A program made the translations under genes and the position numbers. The notes under the pieces are model-generated. The model was given only the letters and a program-made list of their open reading frames with translations, was not told the DNA's origin and ran no database searches. Of a stretch of 54,261 nt of DNA, positions 26,662-37,158 are shown piece after piece; the first letter of the stretch is position 1; each line of letters opens with the position of its first letter. The stretch comes from Thiobacillus sp. 65-29 (GTDB lineage: Bacteria > Pseudomonadota > Gammaproteobacteria > Burkholderiales > Thiobacillaceae), in the NCBI GenBank assembly GCA_001899775.1, contig MKWN01000054.1:1-54261 (forward strand), in the 5' to 3' direction.

Positions 26662-29042
26662 ACGAGACCACAGCGCGGATCGACATGGAGGCCGCACCGC
26701 TGACACCCGATGCGCTGTACCGCATCGACGGCTGGTGGCGCGCGGCCAACTATCTTTCGGTCGGGCAGATCTATCTGCTCGACAATCCACTGCTGCGCGC
26801 GCCGCTCCGCGCGGAACACGTGAAACCCCGGCTGCTCGGGCACTGGGGCACGACGCCGGGGCTCAACTGCATCTACGCGCACCTCAACCGCGTCATCAAC
26901 GAGCACGATCTCGACATGATCTTCATTGCCGGCCCCGGGCACGGCGGCCCGGCACTGGTCGCCAATACCTGGCTGGAAGGCAGCTACAGCCAGTTGTATT
27001 CCAATGTATCGCACGACGCCGAAGGCATGAAGCAGCTGTTCCGGCAGTTCTCGTTTCCGGGTGGCGTGGGCAGCCATGCGACTCCCGAGACGCCGGGATC
27101 GATCCACGAGGGCGGAGAGCTCGGCTATGCGCTGTCGCACGCCTATGGCGCCGCGTTCGACAATCCCGATCTGATCGTCGCCTGCGTGGTCGGTGACGGC
27201 GAGGCCGAAACGGGACCGCTGGCCGCGGCCTGGCATTCGAACAAGTTTCTCAATCCGCAACGTGACGGCGCCGTGTTGCCGATCCTGCATCTCAACGGCT
27301 ACAAGATCGCCGGCCCCACCGTGCTCGCACGCATTCCCCACGCAGAGCTCGAAAGCCTGCTCGTCGGCTATGGCCACAAGCCCTACTTCGTCGAAGGTGC
27401 GGATCCCGCGACAATGCATCAGCAAATGGCCGCCACGATGGATGCCGTACTCGCCGAGATCAGGTCGATCCAGCATGCAGCGCGCACCGGTGGCGACACC
27501 CGCGCGCGCTGGCCGATGATCGTTCTCAGGACGCCGAAGGGCTGGACGGGGCCGAAAGAGGTGGATGGCAAGAAGACCGAAGGCTTCTGGCGCTCGCACC
27601 AGGTGCCTTTCGGCGACCTCGCCAATCCCGCGCACCTGCATCTGCTCGAACAATGGATGAGGAGCTACCGTCCGGAGGAACTTTTCGAGGAAAGTGGCGC
27701 GCTGAAGGCGGAGTTCGCCGCGCTCGCGCCGCAGGGTTCGCGGCGCATGGGCGCCAACCCCCACGCCAACGGCGGCGCGCTGCTGCGCGACCTCGCGCTG
27801 CCCGACATTCGCGACCATGCCATCGCGGTGCCTGCCCCCGGGGCCGTCTCGGCCGAGGCCACGCACGTCCTGGGTGAATTCCTGCGCGAGGTCATGAGGC
27901 GCAACATGTGCAGCTTTCGCGTCATGGGTCCCGACGAGACGGCTTCGAACCGTCTCGGCGCGCTGTTCGACGTCACCGCGCGCACGTGGATGGCCGAGCA
28001 TCTGCCCGAGGACGAGCAGCTGGCGCCCGATGGACGGGTGATGGAAATCCTCTCGGAACACACCTGCCAGGGCTGGCTCGAAGGCTACCTGCTCACGGGG
28101 CGGCACGGCCTGTTCTCCTGCTACGAAGCCTTCATCCACATCGTCGACTCGATGTTCAACCAGCACGCCAAGTGGCTCAAGGTCGCCAACGAAATCGCCT
28201 GGCGGCGCCCGGTGGCCTCGCTCAACATCCTTCTGACCTCGCACGTCTGGCGCCAGGATCACAACGGATTTTCGCACCAGGATCCCGGTTTCATCGACCT
28301 CGTCGTCAACAAGAAGGCCGACATCATCCGCGTCTATCTTCCACCCGATGCGAACTCCCTGCTGTGCGTCACCGACCGCTGCCTGCGTTCGCGCAATTTC
28401 ATCAATGTCATCGTTGCCGGCAAGAACGACCAGCCGCAATGGCTCGACCGGGACGCGGCGTTGCGCCATTGCGCTGCCGGCATCGGCATCTTCTCCTGGG
28501 CGAGCAACGATCAGGACGGCGCGCCGGACATCGTCATGGCCTGTGCCGGCGACGTGCCCACGATCGAGACCCTCGCCGCCGTGGATCTGCTGCGCCAGCA
28601 TATCCCCCAACTCCGGGTGCGCGTGGTGAACGTGGTGGATCTGATGACGCTGCAACCGAAGGAAGAACACCCGCACGGTCTGTCCGATCGTGACTTCGAC
28701 GGCCTGTTCACCACCGACAAGCCGGTCATCTTCGTCTACCACGGCTATCCGTGGCTGATCCACCGCCTGACCTACCGGCGCACCAACCACGGCAACCTGC
28801 ACGTGCGCGGCTACAAGGAGGAGGGCACCACGACCACGCCCTTCGACATGGCGGTGCTGAACAATATCGACCGCTTCAACCTGGTCGGGGACGTCATCGA
28901 CCGCGTCCCCGGTCTGGGCTACCGCGCGGCACACGTCAAGCAGCTCATGCGCGACAAGCTGACCGAACACCGCCGCTACATTGTCGAGCACGGCGAGGAC
29001 ATGCCCGAGGTGCGCGAATGGAAATGGCCTGTCGGCACATGA
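26658..29042 (+). CDS. xfp: Xylulose-5-phosphate/fructose-6-phosphate phosphoketolase
   Basis: Thiamine-diphosphate enzyme splitting xylulose 5-phosphate (and possibly fructose 6-phosphate) with phosphate into acetyl phosphate and a triose or tetrose phosphate. The 794 residues match the family. Visible motifs are [26 protein letters not shown], the diphosphate/Mg motif [19 protein letters not shown], and in the second half [17 protein letters not shown] and [12 protein letters not shown]. Acetyl phosphate goes to the adjacent AckA. Whether it prefers C5 or C6 sugar phosphate cannot be told. It is the last gene of the coupled run that starts at 15064. Confidence 0.96.
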   Translation: MNETTARIDMEAAPLTPDALYRIDGWWRAANYLSVGQIYLLDNPLLRAPLRAEHVKPRLLGHWGTTPGLNCIYAHLNRVINEHDLDMIFIAGPGHGGPALVANTWLEGSYSQLYSNVSHDAEGMKQLFRQFSFPGGVGSHATPETPGSIHEGGELGYALSHAYGAAFDNPDLIVACVVGDGEAETGPLAAAWHSNKFLNPQRDGAVLPILHLNGYKIAGPTVLARIPHAELESLLVGYGHKPYFVEGADPATMHQQMAATMDAVLAEIRSIQHAARTGGDTRARWPMIVLRTPKGWTGPKEVDGKKTEGFWRSHQVPFGDLANPAHLHLLEQWMRSYRPEELFEESGALKAEFAALAPQGSRRMGANPHANGGALLRDLALPDIRDHAIAVPAPGAVSAEATHVLGEFLREVMRRNMCSFRVMGPDETASNRLGALFDVTARTWMAEHLPEDEQLAPDGRVMEILSEHTCQGWLEGYLLTGRHGLFSCYEAFIHIVDSMFNQHAKWLKVANEIAWRRPVASLNILLTSHVWRQDHNGFSHQDPGFIDLVVNKKADIIRVYLPPDANSLLCVTDRCLRSRNFINVIVAGKNDQPQWLDRDAALRHCAAGIGIFSWASNDQDGAPDIVMACAGDVPTIETLAAVDLLRQHIPQLRVRVVNVVDLMTLQPKEEHPHGLSDRDFDGLFTTDKPVIFVYHGYPWLIHRLTYRRTNHGNLHVRGYKEEGTTTTPFDMAVLNNIDRFNLVGDVIDRVPGLGYRAAHVKQLMRDKLTEHRRYIVEHGEDMPEVREWKWPVGT

Positions 29043-29088
29043 CCGCGACGTCCCCTGCACCGCATTGCGGCACGCCACGGTGGCCGGC

Positions 29089-30444
29089 GTGAGAGTGCGC
29101 CCGTCGCTCTTCCTGCCGCTGCTGGTCCTGCTGTTTGCCGGCTGCGCGCACTATCCGCCGAATGCGCCACTCGCGCGCCACGCGCCGGAGCAGGGCTATC
29201 GTTTCGCCAACCTTGCCAGCCCGGCGGATGCGGACGACATGCTCCTCATCCTCACTTTTTCCGGTGGCGGCACACGCGCCGCGGCACTCGCCTACGGCGT
29301 GCTGGAAGAACTCGCCGCCACGGCCTGGCAGCGCGACGGCAAGACCGTGCGCCTGCTCGACGAGGTCGACATCATTTCCTCGGTGTCCGGCGGCAGCTTC
29401 ACCGCCGCCTACTATGCGCTGCACGGCGATCGCATATTCGAGGATTTCGAGACGGTGTTTCTGAAGCGCGACGTGCAGGCCGAGATCACGCGCAAGATGC
29501 TCGCCCCCTACAACCTCGCGCGTGCCTCCTCGCCCAAGTTCGGTCGCATCGATCTAATGGCCGAATATCTCGATGAGAAAATCTACGGTGGCCGCACCTA
29601 TGGCGATCTCCTGCAGCGCGGCATCCGCCCCTTCGTCATGCTCAATGCCAGCGACATGTCGCTTGGCACCCGCTTCGAATTCACCCAGGACCAGTTCGAC
29701 CTGCTCTGTTCCGATCTATCCGCCTTTCCCATCGCGCGCGCCGTCGCGGCGTCGAGCGCCGTGCCGATCCTGTTCAGCCCGATGACCCTGCGGAACTACA
29801 GCGGCCAATGCGCTTACAGCGCCCCCGCGATGTCAGCCAGCCGGGAATCGACGACCCGGCAGATCTACAAGGCCGCCGAGACACGCTCCTATCTCGACGC
29901 GACGGCACGTCCCTACATCCATCTGCTCGACGGCGGCCTCACCGACAACCTCGGTCTGCGCGGCATGCTCGACCGCGTCGCCGCGCACGACGACCCGTAC
30001 GATCTCGCCCGCGCCCTGCGCCTTGGCCGTTTCGACAAGGCGGTGCTGATCATCGTCAACGCCGAGACCAGTCCCGATCTCGCGCTGGACCGGCACGAGG
30101 AAGTGCCGACGGTGGTGCAGGTGTTCCGCGCCATCAAGGACATTCCGATCAACCGTTATTCCTTCGAAACCATCGAACTGTTCAAGGCCAACCTGGAGAA
30201 CTGGTCGCGCCAGTTGCGCGCAGGGGCCGATGGCGAAGCCAGGGCAGGGTTCGAGTTCTACCTCGTCGAGGTAACCTTCGACGCGATTCCCGATGCCGCG
30301 GAGCGCGATGCCTTCCGGGCGATTCCCACGTCGCTCGTCCTGCCTGACGAAACGGTCGACCGGCTGCGTGCACTCGGTCCGCGGCTGATGCGCGCGTCGG
30401 AGGGTTATCGCAGATTGCGGCACGATCTGGCGCACGGACCGTGA
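29089..30444 (+). CDS. Patatin-like phospholipase lipoprotein
   Basis: Predicted membrane-anchored esterase. With the GTG at 29089 the protein starts MRVRPSLFLPLLVLLFAGC, a lipoprotein signal with C19. The oxyanion motif is GGGTRA (59-64), the nucleophile is S100 in SVSGGS (a serine replaces the first glycine of GxSxG), and the aspartate is in LLDGGLTDNLG. Its 451 residues are long for a patatin domain. No ATG gives a proper N-terminus; GTG at 29080 or 29095 are alternatives. It starts 46 bp after xfp and may be on the same transcript. Confidence 0.82.
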   Translation: MRVRPSLFLPLLVLLFAGCAHYPPNAPLARHAPEQGYRFANLASPADADDMLLILTFSGGGTRAAALAYGVLEELAATAWQRDGKTVRLLDEVDIISSVSGGSFTAAYYALHGDRIFEDFETVFLKRDVQAEITRKMLAPYNLARASSPKFGRIDLMAEYLDEKIYGGRTYGDLLQRGIRPFVMLNASDMSLGTRFEFTQDQFDLLCSDLSAFPIARAVAASSAVPILFSPMTLRNYSGQCAYSAPAMSASRESTTRQIYKAAETRSYLDATARPYIHLLDGGLTDNLGLRGMLDRVAAHDDPYDLARALRLGRFDKAVLIIVNAETSPDLALDRHEEVPTVVQVFRAIKDIPINRYSFETIELFKANLENWSRQLRAGADGEARAGFEFYLVEVTFDAIPDAAERDAFRAIPTSLVLPDETVDRLRALGPRLMRASEGYRRLRHDLAHGP

Positions 30445-30531
30445 AGCGGCCCGTTGCAATGCGTCGCAGCGCGGAGGAGGTGTGCGCCGCCTCGGTGCAA
30501 TCATCTGGACAGGCAAGGAGACAGACAGGCA

Positions 30532-31152
30532 ATGGCTGAACAACACAGGCAACGGCTCTCGGCGGAAGCGCGACAGGAAGAAATCATTCGCGCCGCCGTC
30601 GATCTCGCTGGCGAACGGGGCGTGGACGGCGTGACGACGCAGGATATGGCGAAGGCGGTGGGCATCACCCAGGGTGCGATCTTCCGTCACTTTCCCACCA
30701 AGGACATGATCTGGCTGGGTGTGGTTCACTGGGTGCGCGGGCGGCTGATGGGCGTGCTGGACATGGCGGCCGCACAGGGCACCGACCCGCTCGATGCACT
30801 GGAAAGGATGTTCTTCGCGCACCTGGGCTTCGTCGAGAAGGTGCCCGCCATTCCGAAGCTGATATTCACCAATCAGTTGCTGAAGAGCAACCCGCGCATC
30901 CACGAACTGGTTCGCAGCATTCTTGCCGACTACGAAAACAAGGTCTGCGGCCTCATCGCCCAGGCCAGGGTACGGAATCTCGTGCGCCCCGATCTCGACG
31001 ATGCGGCCGCGGCGGTCATGTTCACCGGCATGATCCAGGGTCTGGTGATCCGGGTGCCGATCATGGGGGCACGCAAATCCCTCGTGGAGGAGGGACGCCT
31101 GATCTTCCCGATCTTTCTTCACGGCATCGGTGCCGTGCGCACACTCGCCTGA
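30532..31152 (+). CDS. TetR/AcrR-family transcriptional regulator
   Basis: A 206-residue regulator. The helix-turn-helix lies at about residues 15-60 (IIRAAVDLAGERGVDGVTTQDMAKAVGITQGAIFRHFPTKD in order), and the C-terminal ligand domain is all helical. GGAG is placed ahead of the ATG at 30532. It lies 87 bp after the patatin gene at the end of the long plus-strand cluster. YbhGFSR-type exporters are often controlled by TetR proteins (CecR in E. coli), so this regulator may act on the dyad at 15024-15043, although 15 kb apart. That is inference. Confidence 0.9.
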   Translation: MAEQHRQRLSAEARQEEIIRAAVDLAGERGVDGVTTQDMAKAVGITQGAIFRHFPTKDMIWLGVVHWVRGRLMGVLDMAAAQGTDPLDALERMFFAHLGFVEKVPAIPKLIFTNQLLKSNPRIHELVRSILADYENKVCGLIAQARVRNLVRPDLDDAAAAVMFTGMIQGLVIRVPIMGARKSLVEEGRLIFPIFLHGIGAVRTLA

Positions 31153-31179
31153 ACGGCAGCCGCGTCACGGATTGCCCCT

Positions 31180-31207
31180 GCGCCGCCGGCCATGATGGCT
31201 GCGGCGC
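31180..31207. terminator. GC-rich hairpin between tetR and tRNA-Pro
   Basis: GCGCCGC (31180-31186) pairs perfectly with GCGGCGC (31201-31207), with further GGCC/GGCT pairing inside the loop. It stands between two convergent genes, which suits a bidirectional terminator, but no U-tract follows on either strand. Confidence 0.35.
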
Positions 31208-31227
31208 ACTGATTCGCAAGAGGAATT

Positions 31228-31304
<77 letters not shown>

Positions 31305-31316
31305 AGGCAGATGGCG

Positions 31317-31334
31317 GGACCGGATGGCCGGTCC
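31317..31334. terminator. Hairpin between ispB and tRNA-Pro
   Basis: GGACCGG (31317-31323) and CCGGTCC (31328-31334) are perfect 7-bp arms around ATGG. It sits 39 bp downstream of the ispB stop in the direction of ispB transcription and 13 bp before the tRNA 5' end. It could terminate ispB or mark a processing site. A U-tract is lacking on the minus strand. Confidence 0.3.
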
Positions 31335-31372
31335 TCATTTGAAACTACCGGGAAACTGCTTGATCTTCGTGG

Positions 31373-32341
31373 TCAGAAATTTCGGTCGACCGCGAAAGCC
31401 GATAATTGTAGCAAAGCTGTCTTGTATTTTGAATCGGGCAGAAGAGAAATTGCTGCATTGGCGGTTTCGACTTCGCGCCGGGCCTGTTCGCGGGTGTATT
31501 GCAGCGCGTCCGTGTCGCGGATCGCGGTGAGCACGTTCTGGAACTCGGTCAGCCCGCCATGCTCGATGGCATGGCGGATGCTCGCGGCCTGGTCCGCCGT
31601 GCCGTGTTTCATCGCATAGAGGAGTGGCAGCGTGGCCTTGCCCTCGGCGAGGTCGTCGCCGAGGTTCTTGCCGGTTTCGGCGGCTTCGCCGGAGTAGTCG
31701 AGCACGTCGTCGATCAGCTGGAACGCGGTGCCGAGATGCATGCCGTAGCGCGCCAGCGCGTCCTTCTGCGGTTCGCTGCCGCCGCCGATGACGGCGCCCA
31801 GCCGGCCCGCGGCCTCGAACAACTTGGCGGTCTTGTAGCGGATGACGCGCAGGTAGTTCTCTTCGTCGATGTCGGGATCGTGACAGTTGAGGAGCTGCAG
31901 CACCTCGCCCTCGGCGATTATATTGGTAGCGTCGGAGAGGATGTGCATGACTTCCATGTTGTCGACCGCGACCATCATCTGGAAGGCACGCGTATACAGG
32001 AAGTCGCCGACCAGTACGCTGGCGGCGTTGCCGAACAGGGCGTTGGCGGTTTTGCGGCCGCGTCGCAGTTCGGATTCGTCGACGACGTCGTCGTGCAGCA
32101 GGGTGGCGGTGTGGATGAACTCGATCACCGCGGCGAGTTCGTGATGGGCATGCCCTTTATAGCCGAAGCAGCCGGCCGACAACAGCACCAGGGCCGGGCG
32201 CAAGCGCTTGCCGCCGCTGTTGATGATGTATTCAGAGACCTGGCGGATGAGCACCACGTCGGAATACAGGCTTTGGCGGATAACATGATCGACGGCGCGC
32301 ATGTCGTCGGCCAGGAAGGATTGCAGGGTCTCCAGGGACAC
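31373..32341 (-). CDS. ispB: Octaprenyl (polyprenyl) diphosphate synthase
   Basis: Long-chain trans-prenyltransferase making the side-chain precursor of quinones. The 322-residue product has both aspartate-rich motifs, LLHDDVVDESELRRG (first) and LIDDVLDYSGEA (second), plus GGKRLRPALVLLSA and RYKTAKLFEAAGRLGA. The start is GTG at 32341, giving MSLETLQSFLADDMRAVDHVI, the family N-terminus; no ATG is better placed. It is divergent from rplU, with a 194-bp promoter region between, the standard betaproteobacterial arrangement. Chain length (C40) is inferred from orthology. Confidence 0.92.
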   Translation of the reverse strand: MSLETLQSFLADDMRAVDHVIRQSLYSDVVLIRQVSEYIINSGGKRLRPALVLLSAGCFGYKGHAHHELAAVIEFIHTATLLHDDVVDESELRRGRKTANALFGNAASVLVGDFLYTRAFQMMVAVDNMEVMHILSDATNIIAEGEVLQLLNCHDPDIDEENYLRVIRYKTAKLFEAAGRLGAVIGGGSEPQKDALARYGMHLGTAFQLIDDVLDYSGEAAETGKNLGDDLAEGKATLPLLYAMKHGTADQAASIRHAIEHGGLTEFQNVLTAIRDTDALQYTREQARREVETANAAISLLPDSKYKTALLQLSAFAVDRNF

Positions 32342-32467
32342 GATACGGGACTTGTGAGGACAGGGGTCTTGGAAAATCTTTCAATGGTATCAGCCCGCCC
32401 GGGGTTTTTCACCGATGCGTGGCAGATAATCCCGGAATGGTCCTGTGCGGACGGTCCTGAAGCCCGT

Positions 32468-32496
32468 TTGACTCGGCGTGAATTCACCGTTAGAAT
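32468..32496 (+). promoter_or_regulatory. Sigma-70 promoter for rplU-rpmA
   Basis: TTGACT (32468-32473) and TAGAAT (32491-32496) are separated by exactly 17 bp, each one mismatch from consensus. The rplU ATG is 39 bp downstream, leaving a short leader with GGAG at the ribosome site. Confidence 0.85.
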
Positions 32497-32535
32497 CTCG
32501 CGTTTTCCCGGGTTCGAATTGGTTGGAGACCCCCC

Positions 32536-32847
32536 ATGTACGCAGTGATCAAGACCGGTGGCAAGCAGTATCGCGTGAGCGCCGGCGACAAACTGAAAAT
32601 TGAAAAGCTCGATGCCGAGGTCGGCAGCGAAATCACCTTTGACCAGGTGTTGATGGTGGGCGATGGCGCCGACATCAAGATGGGCGCGCCCCTGCTGCGT
32701 GGCGCCACGGTCAAGGCCACCGTGCTGAACCAGGCGCGCGGCGACAAGATCAGGATTTTCAAGATGCGCCGCCGCAAGCACTACCGCAAGAGCCAGGGGC
32801 ATCGCCAGTATTTCACCGAAGTGCAGATCGCCGGCATTTCCGCATAA
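32536..32847 (+). CDS. rplU: 50S ribosomal protein L21
   Basis: A 103-residue ribosomal protein binding 23S rRNA. The sequence starts [20 protein letters not shown] and carries the basic motif [21 protein letters not shown] near the C-terminus in the usual place. Length equals the E. coli protein. GGAG lies before the ATG, a consensus promoter is 40 bp upstream, and rpmA follows after 12 bp as in nearly all bacteria. Confidence 0.98.
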   Translation: MYAVIKTGGKQYRVSAGDKLKIEKLDAEVGSEITFDQVLMVGDGADIKMGAPLLRGATVKATVLNQARGDKIRIFKMRRRKHYRKSQGHRQYFTEVQIAGISA

Positions 32848-32859
32848 GGAGCACACACC

Positions 32860-33123
32860 ATGGCACACAAGAAAGCAGGCGGTAGCTCGCGCAACGGCCG
32901 CGACTCACAGGCGAAGCGCCTCGGCGTGAAGCGTTACGGCGGCCAACTGGTCGCGGCGGGCAACATCATCGTGCGTCAGCGCGGCACCCAGTTCCATCCC
33001 GGCGACAACGTCGGCATCGGCAAGGATCACACCCTGTTCGCCCTGACCGACGGCACCGTCAAGTTCGAGATCAAGGGTGCTGCGCGTCGCAAGACGGTCC
33101 GCATCGAGCCGGTCGCGGCCTGA
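32860..33123 (+). CDS. rpmA: 50S ribosomal protein L27
   Basis: An 87-residue ribosomal protein near the peptidyl-transferase centre. It begins [20 protein letters not shown] and continues [11 protein letters not shown] and [15 protein letters not shown], all diagnostic. The N-terminus has no extra leader peptide that would need processing. A strong AAGGAG precedes the ATG. An intrinsic terminator lies 17 bp after the stop. Confidence 0.98.
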   Translation: MAHKKAGGSSRNGRDSQAKRLGVKRYGGQLVAAGNIIVRQRGTQFHPGDNVGIGKDHTLFALTDGTVKFEIKGAARRKTVRIEPVAA

Positions 33124-33139
33124 GTCGCCCCGCTCACGC

Positions 33140-33170
33140 AAAAAGCCCCGTCCGCCGGATGGGGCTTTTT
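33140..33170 (+). terminator. Intrinsic terminator after rpmA
   Basis: AAAAAGCCCC (33140-33149) pairs with GGGGCTTTTT (33161-33170), a perfect 10-bp stem with an 11-nt loop, ending in a T-run. It separates rplU-rpmA from obgE, which begins 18 bp later, and would give partial read-through or need a separate start for obgE. Confidence 0.92.
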
Positions 33171-33176
33171 CGTTGA

Positions 33177-34259
<1,083 letters not shown>

Positions 34260-34285
34260 CGTTGCGGCGACTGACTGTTTGAACT

Positions 34286-34331
34286 GTAGGTCGGACTTCA
34301 GTCCGACATGTCGGGCTGAAGCCCGACCTAC
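34286..34331. repeat. 46-bp palindromic repeat (GTAGGTCGG family), likely bidirectional terminator
   Basis: Bases 34286-34308 and 34309-34331 form a 23+23 near-perfect palindrome starting GTAGGTCGG and ending CCGACCTAC; the only two differences give G-U pairs in RNA. It sits 27 bp after obgE and 53 bp before the end of the convergent panC. A weaker copy lies at 50561-50605. This is a dispersed family of intergenic repeats known from beta- and gammaproteobacteria. Confidence 0.85.
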
Positions 34332-34383
34332 GGCCCATCGGATAATCCGGGTTGAAACAGGCTCTGGCCGGGCCGATGACGCG

Positions 34384-35222
<839 letters not shown>

Positions 35223-35223
<1 letters not shown>

Positions 35224-36017
35224 CAGAAAGTGTGCTCGGCCGCCGGGAAACTGCCGTCCTTCACCGCGGTGACGTAGGCGCGCACGGCCGCCTCGATGTC
35301 GCCGGCGCCGGCAAGAAAATTCTTCGCGAACCTGGGTGCACGCGGCGTCAGCCCCAGCATGTCGTACAACACCAGCACCTGGCCGGAACACCCGGATCCC
35401 GCACCGATACCAATGGTGGGAATCACCAGCGCATCGGTGACGGTTTTCGCCAGGGCGGCGGGCACCATTTCCAGTACCAGCAAACCTGCACCAGCGGCCT
35501 CCAGGGCGTGCGCGTCGGCGAGGAGTTGCGCCGCGGCGGCATCATCGCGGCCCTGCACGCGATAGCCGCCGAGCTGGTTGACCGATTGCGGCAACAGCCC
35601 CAGATGCGCGCACACCGGTATCCCTCGCTGCGTGAGAAAGGCAACCGTGTCGACCATCACCGCGCCGCCTTCGAGCTTGACCATGTGCGCGCCCACTGCC
35701 ATCAGCCTTGCGGCGGCGGCGAAGGCGTGCTCGGGCGAGGGCTGGTAGCTGCCGAACGGCAGGTCGGCGACGATGAAGGCACGCTCGCTGCCTGCCGCGA
35801 CGCAGCGCGTGTGATAGACCATCTCGGCAAGCCTCACTGGCAACGTGGAGGCGTGACCCTGTACCACCATGCCGAGCGAGTCGCCGACCAGCAGCACGTC
35901 GACGCCGGCAGCGTCAAGCATACGCGCAAAGCTGGCGTCGTAGCAGGTCAGCACGGCGATCTTATCGCCTTGTGCGTGCAGGGTACGGAGGGTCGACAGC
36001 GTCACGCGCATGATCAT
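35223..36017 (-). CDS. panB: 3-methyl-2-oxobutanoate hydroxymethyltransferase
   Basis: First step of pantothenate synthesis, adding a hydroxymethyl group to ketoisovalerate. That substrate is also an intermediate of the ilv pathway at the left of the window. The 264 residues carry [53 protein letters not shown] and [21 protein letters not shown]. It starts with ATG at 36017, overlapping the upstream kinase stop by ATGA (ATG at 36011 is an alternative). Confidence 0.96.
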
Positions 36018-36655
36018 ACGGCCCGGCTGAAGAATTCGCGCGGCCCGCGCATCTTGCCGATGCGCTCCACCAGCAGATCGAAATCGCTTGCGTTGTGCGC
36101 GAAATCGAGGTGCGCGGTGTTGACGATCAGCAGGGGCGCCGCGTCATAACGGTGGAAGAAGGTACTGTAGCTGTTGGCCAGTCGTTGCAGGTAGTTCGCA
36201 TCCATGTTGCGCTCGTACTCGATGCCGCGGCGGCGCACGCGTTCCTGCAGGGTTTCCGGGGGTGCCTGCAGGTAGATCGCCAGATCCGGGACCGGGGCCT
36301 GTGGCGCGAGATCGGCGTAGACCTTCTGGTACAGCTCGAACTCGTCGTCATCGAGATTGAGCCTGGCGAACAGCATGTCCTTGTCGATGAGGAAATCCGA
36401 CACCGTGCCGGTGCGAAACAGGTCGCCCTGCGCCAGTTCGCGCAACTGGCGGGTACGGTCGAACAGAAAATGCAGTTGCGTTGCCAGTGCGTAGCGGCGT
36501 GGCTCCTGGTAGAAGCGCGGCAGAAAGGGATTGTCGTCGGCGTTTTCCAGCAGCGTGTCGGCGCCGAGGTGCTCCGCCAGTCTGCGGGCGAGACTGGTCT
36601 TGCCCGCGCCGATCGGGCCTTCGACGACGATGTGGCGATAACGGGCGGGGCTCAT
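36014..36655 (-). CDS. Deoxynucleoside kinase family protein
   Basis: A 213-residue P-loop kinase of the deoxyadenosine/deoxyguanosine kinase type. The P-loop is [12 protein letters not shown] (residues 10-21), the substrate region is [17 protein letters not shown], and [21 protein letters not shown] forms the lid. In betaproteobacteria this gene usually sits between folK and panB, as here. Overlaps on both sides (ATGA) make it an internal operon gene. Substrate preference is not predictable. Confidence 0.92.
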   Translation of the reverse strand: MSPARYRHIVVEGPIGAGKTSLARRLAEHLGADTLLENADDNPFLPRFYQEPRRYALATQLHFLFDRTRQLRELAQGDLFRTGTVSDFLIDKDMLFARLNLDDDEFELYQKVYADLAPQAPVPDLAIYLQAPPETLQERVRRRGIEYERNMDANYLQRLANSYSTFFHRYDAAPLLIVNTAHLDFAHNASDFDLLVERIGKMRGPREFFSRAV

Positions 36656-37158
36656 GCGTGGACTGCGGCGGCGGGCACGTGAAGCGGTGTCACGCTCTGC
36701 CCGACGCAGCCCGCGAGCCAGTCGGTGGCGCGGCCGCGGCCGGGAATCAGTGTGGTCGGCGCGATCTCCAGCAAGGGGTACAGGACGAAGGCACGTTCGT
36801 GCATGCGTGGATGCGGCAGTGCCAGGCCCTCCTCGTGGAAGTGCGCGTCGCCGTACAGCAGCAGGTCGAGGTCGAGGGTGCGCGGCGCATTGCGGAAGCT
36901 GCGCTCGCGGCCGTGCCGGTGTTCGATCCCGAGCAGCGCGCCGAGCAGCGCGCGCGGTGCGAGTCCGGTCTCCACCTGCGCCACGGCATTGATGAAGTCG
37001 GGCTGATCGACATAGCCGACCGGCGCCGAGGCATAAAGGCGCGATCGCGCAACGAGGTGGGTCCCGGGCAGGCGGTCGAGTTCGGCCAGCGCGTACTCCA
37101 CCTGTCCGGCAGGGTCGTTGAGGTTGGCGCCCAGCCCGATGGTCGCGACGATTTTCAT
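36652..37158 (-). CDS. folK: 6-hydroxymethyl-7,8-dihydropterin pyrophosphokinase
   Basis: Transfers pyrophosphate from ATP to the pterin in folate synthesis. The 168-residue product has IGLGANLNDPAGQVEYALAEL at the N-terminus, SAPVGYVDQPDFINAV, the metal-binding RTLDLDLLLYGD and HPRMHERAFVLYPLLEIAP. Length matches E. coli FolK plus a short tail. It overlaps pcnB and the kinase gene by ATGA. Two other folate-related genes (thyA, folA) lie further right. Confidence 0.96.
   Translation of the reverse strand: MKIVATIGLGANLNDPAGQVEYALAELDRLPGTHLVARSRLYASAPVGYVDQPDFINAVAQVETGLAPRALLGALLGIEHRHGRERSFRNAPRTLDLDLLLYGDAHFHEEGLALPHPRMHERAFVLYPLLEIAPTTLIPGRGRATDWLAGCVGQSVTPLHVPAAAVHA

Noticed and set aside
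26343-29078. 911-codon minus-strand frame opposite ackA and xfp
   Set aside because: Shadow of the phosphoketolase gene; composition is not protein-like and it spans two real genes.
34286-34331. Possible CRISPR repeat or riboswitch
   Set aside because: It is a single self-complementary unit without spacers or regular copies; a terminator-type intergenic repeat explains it better.
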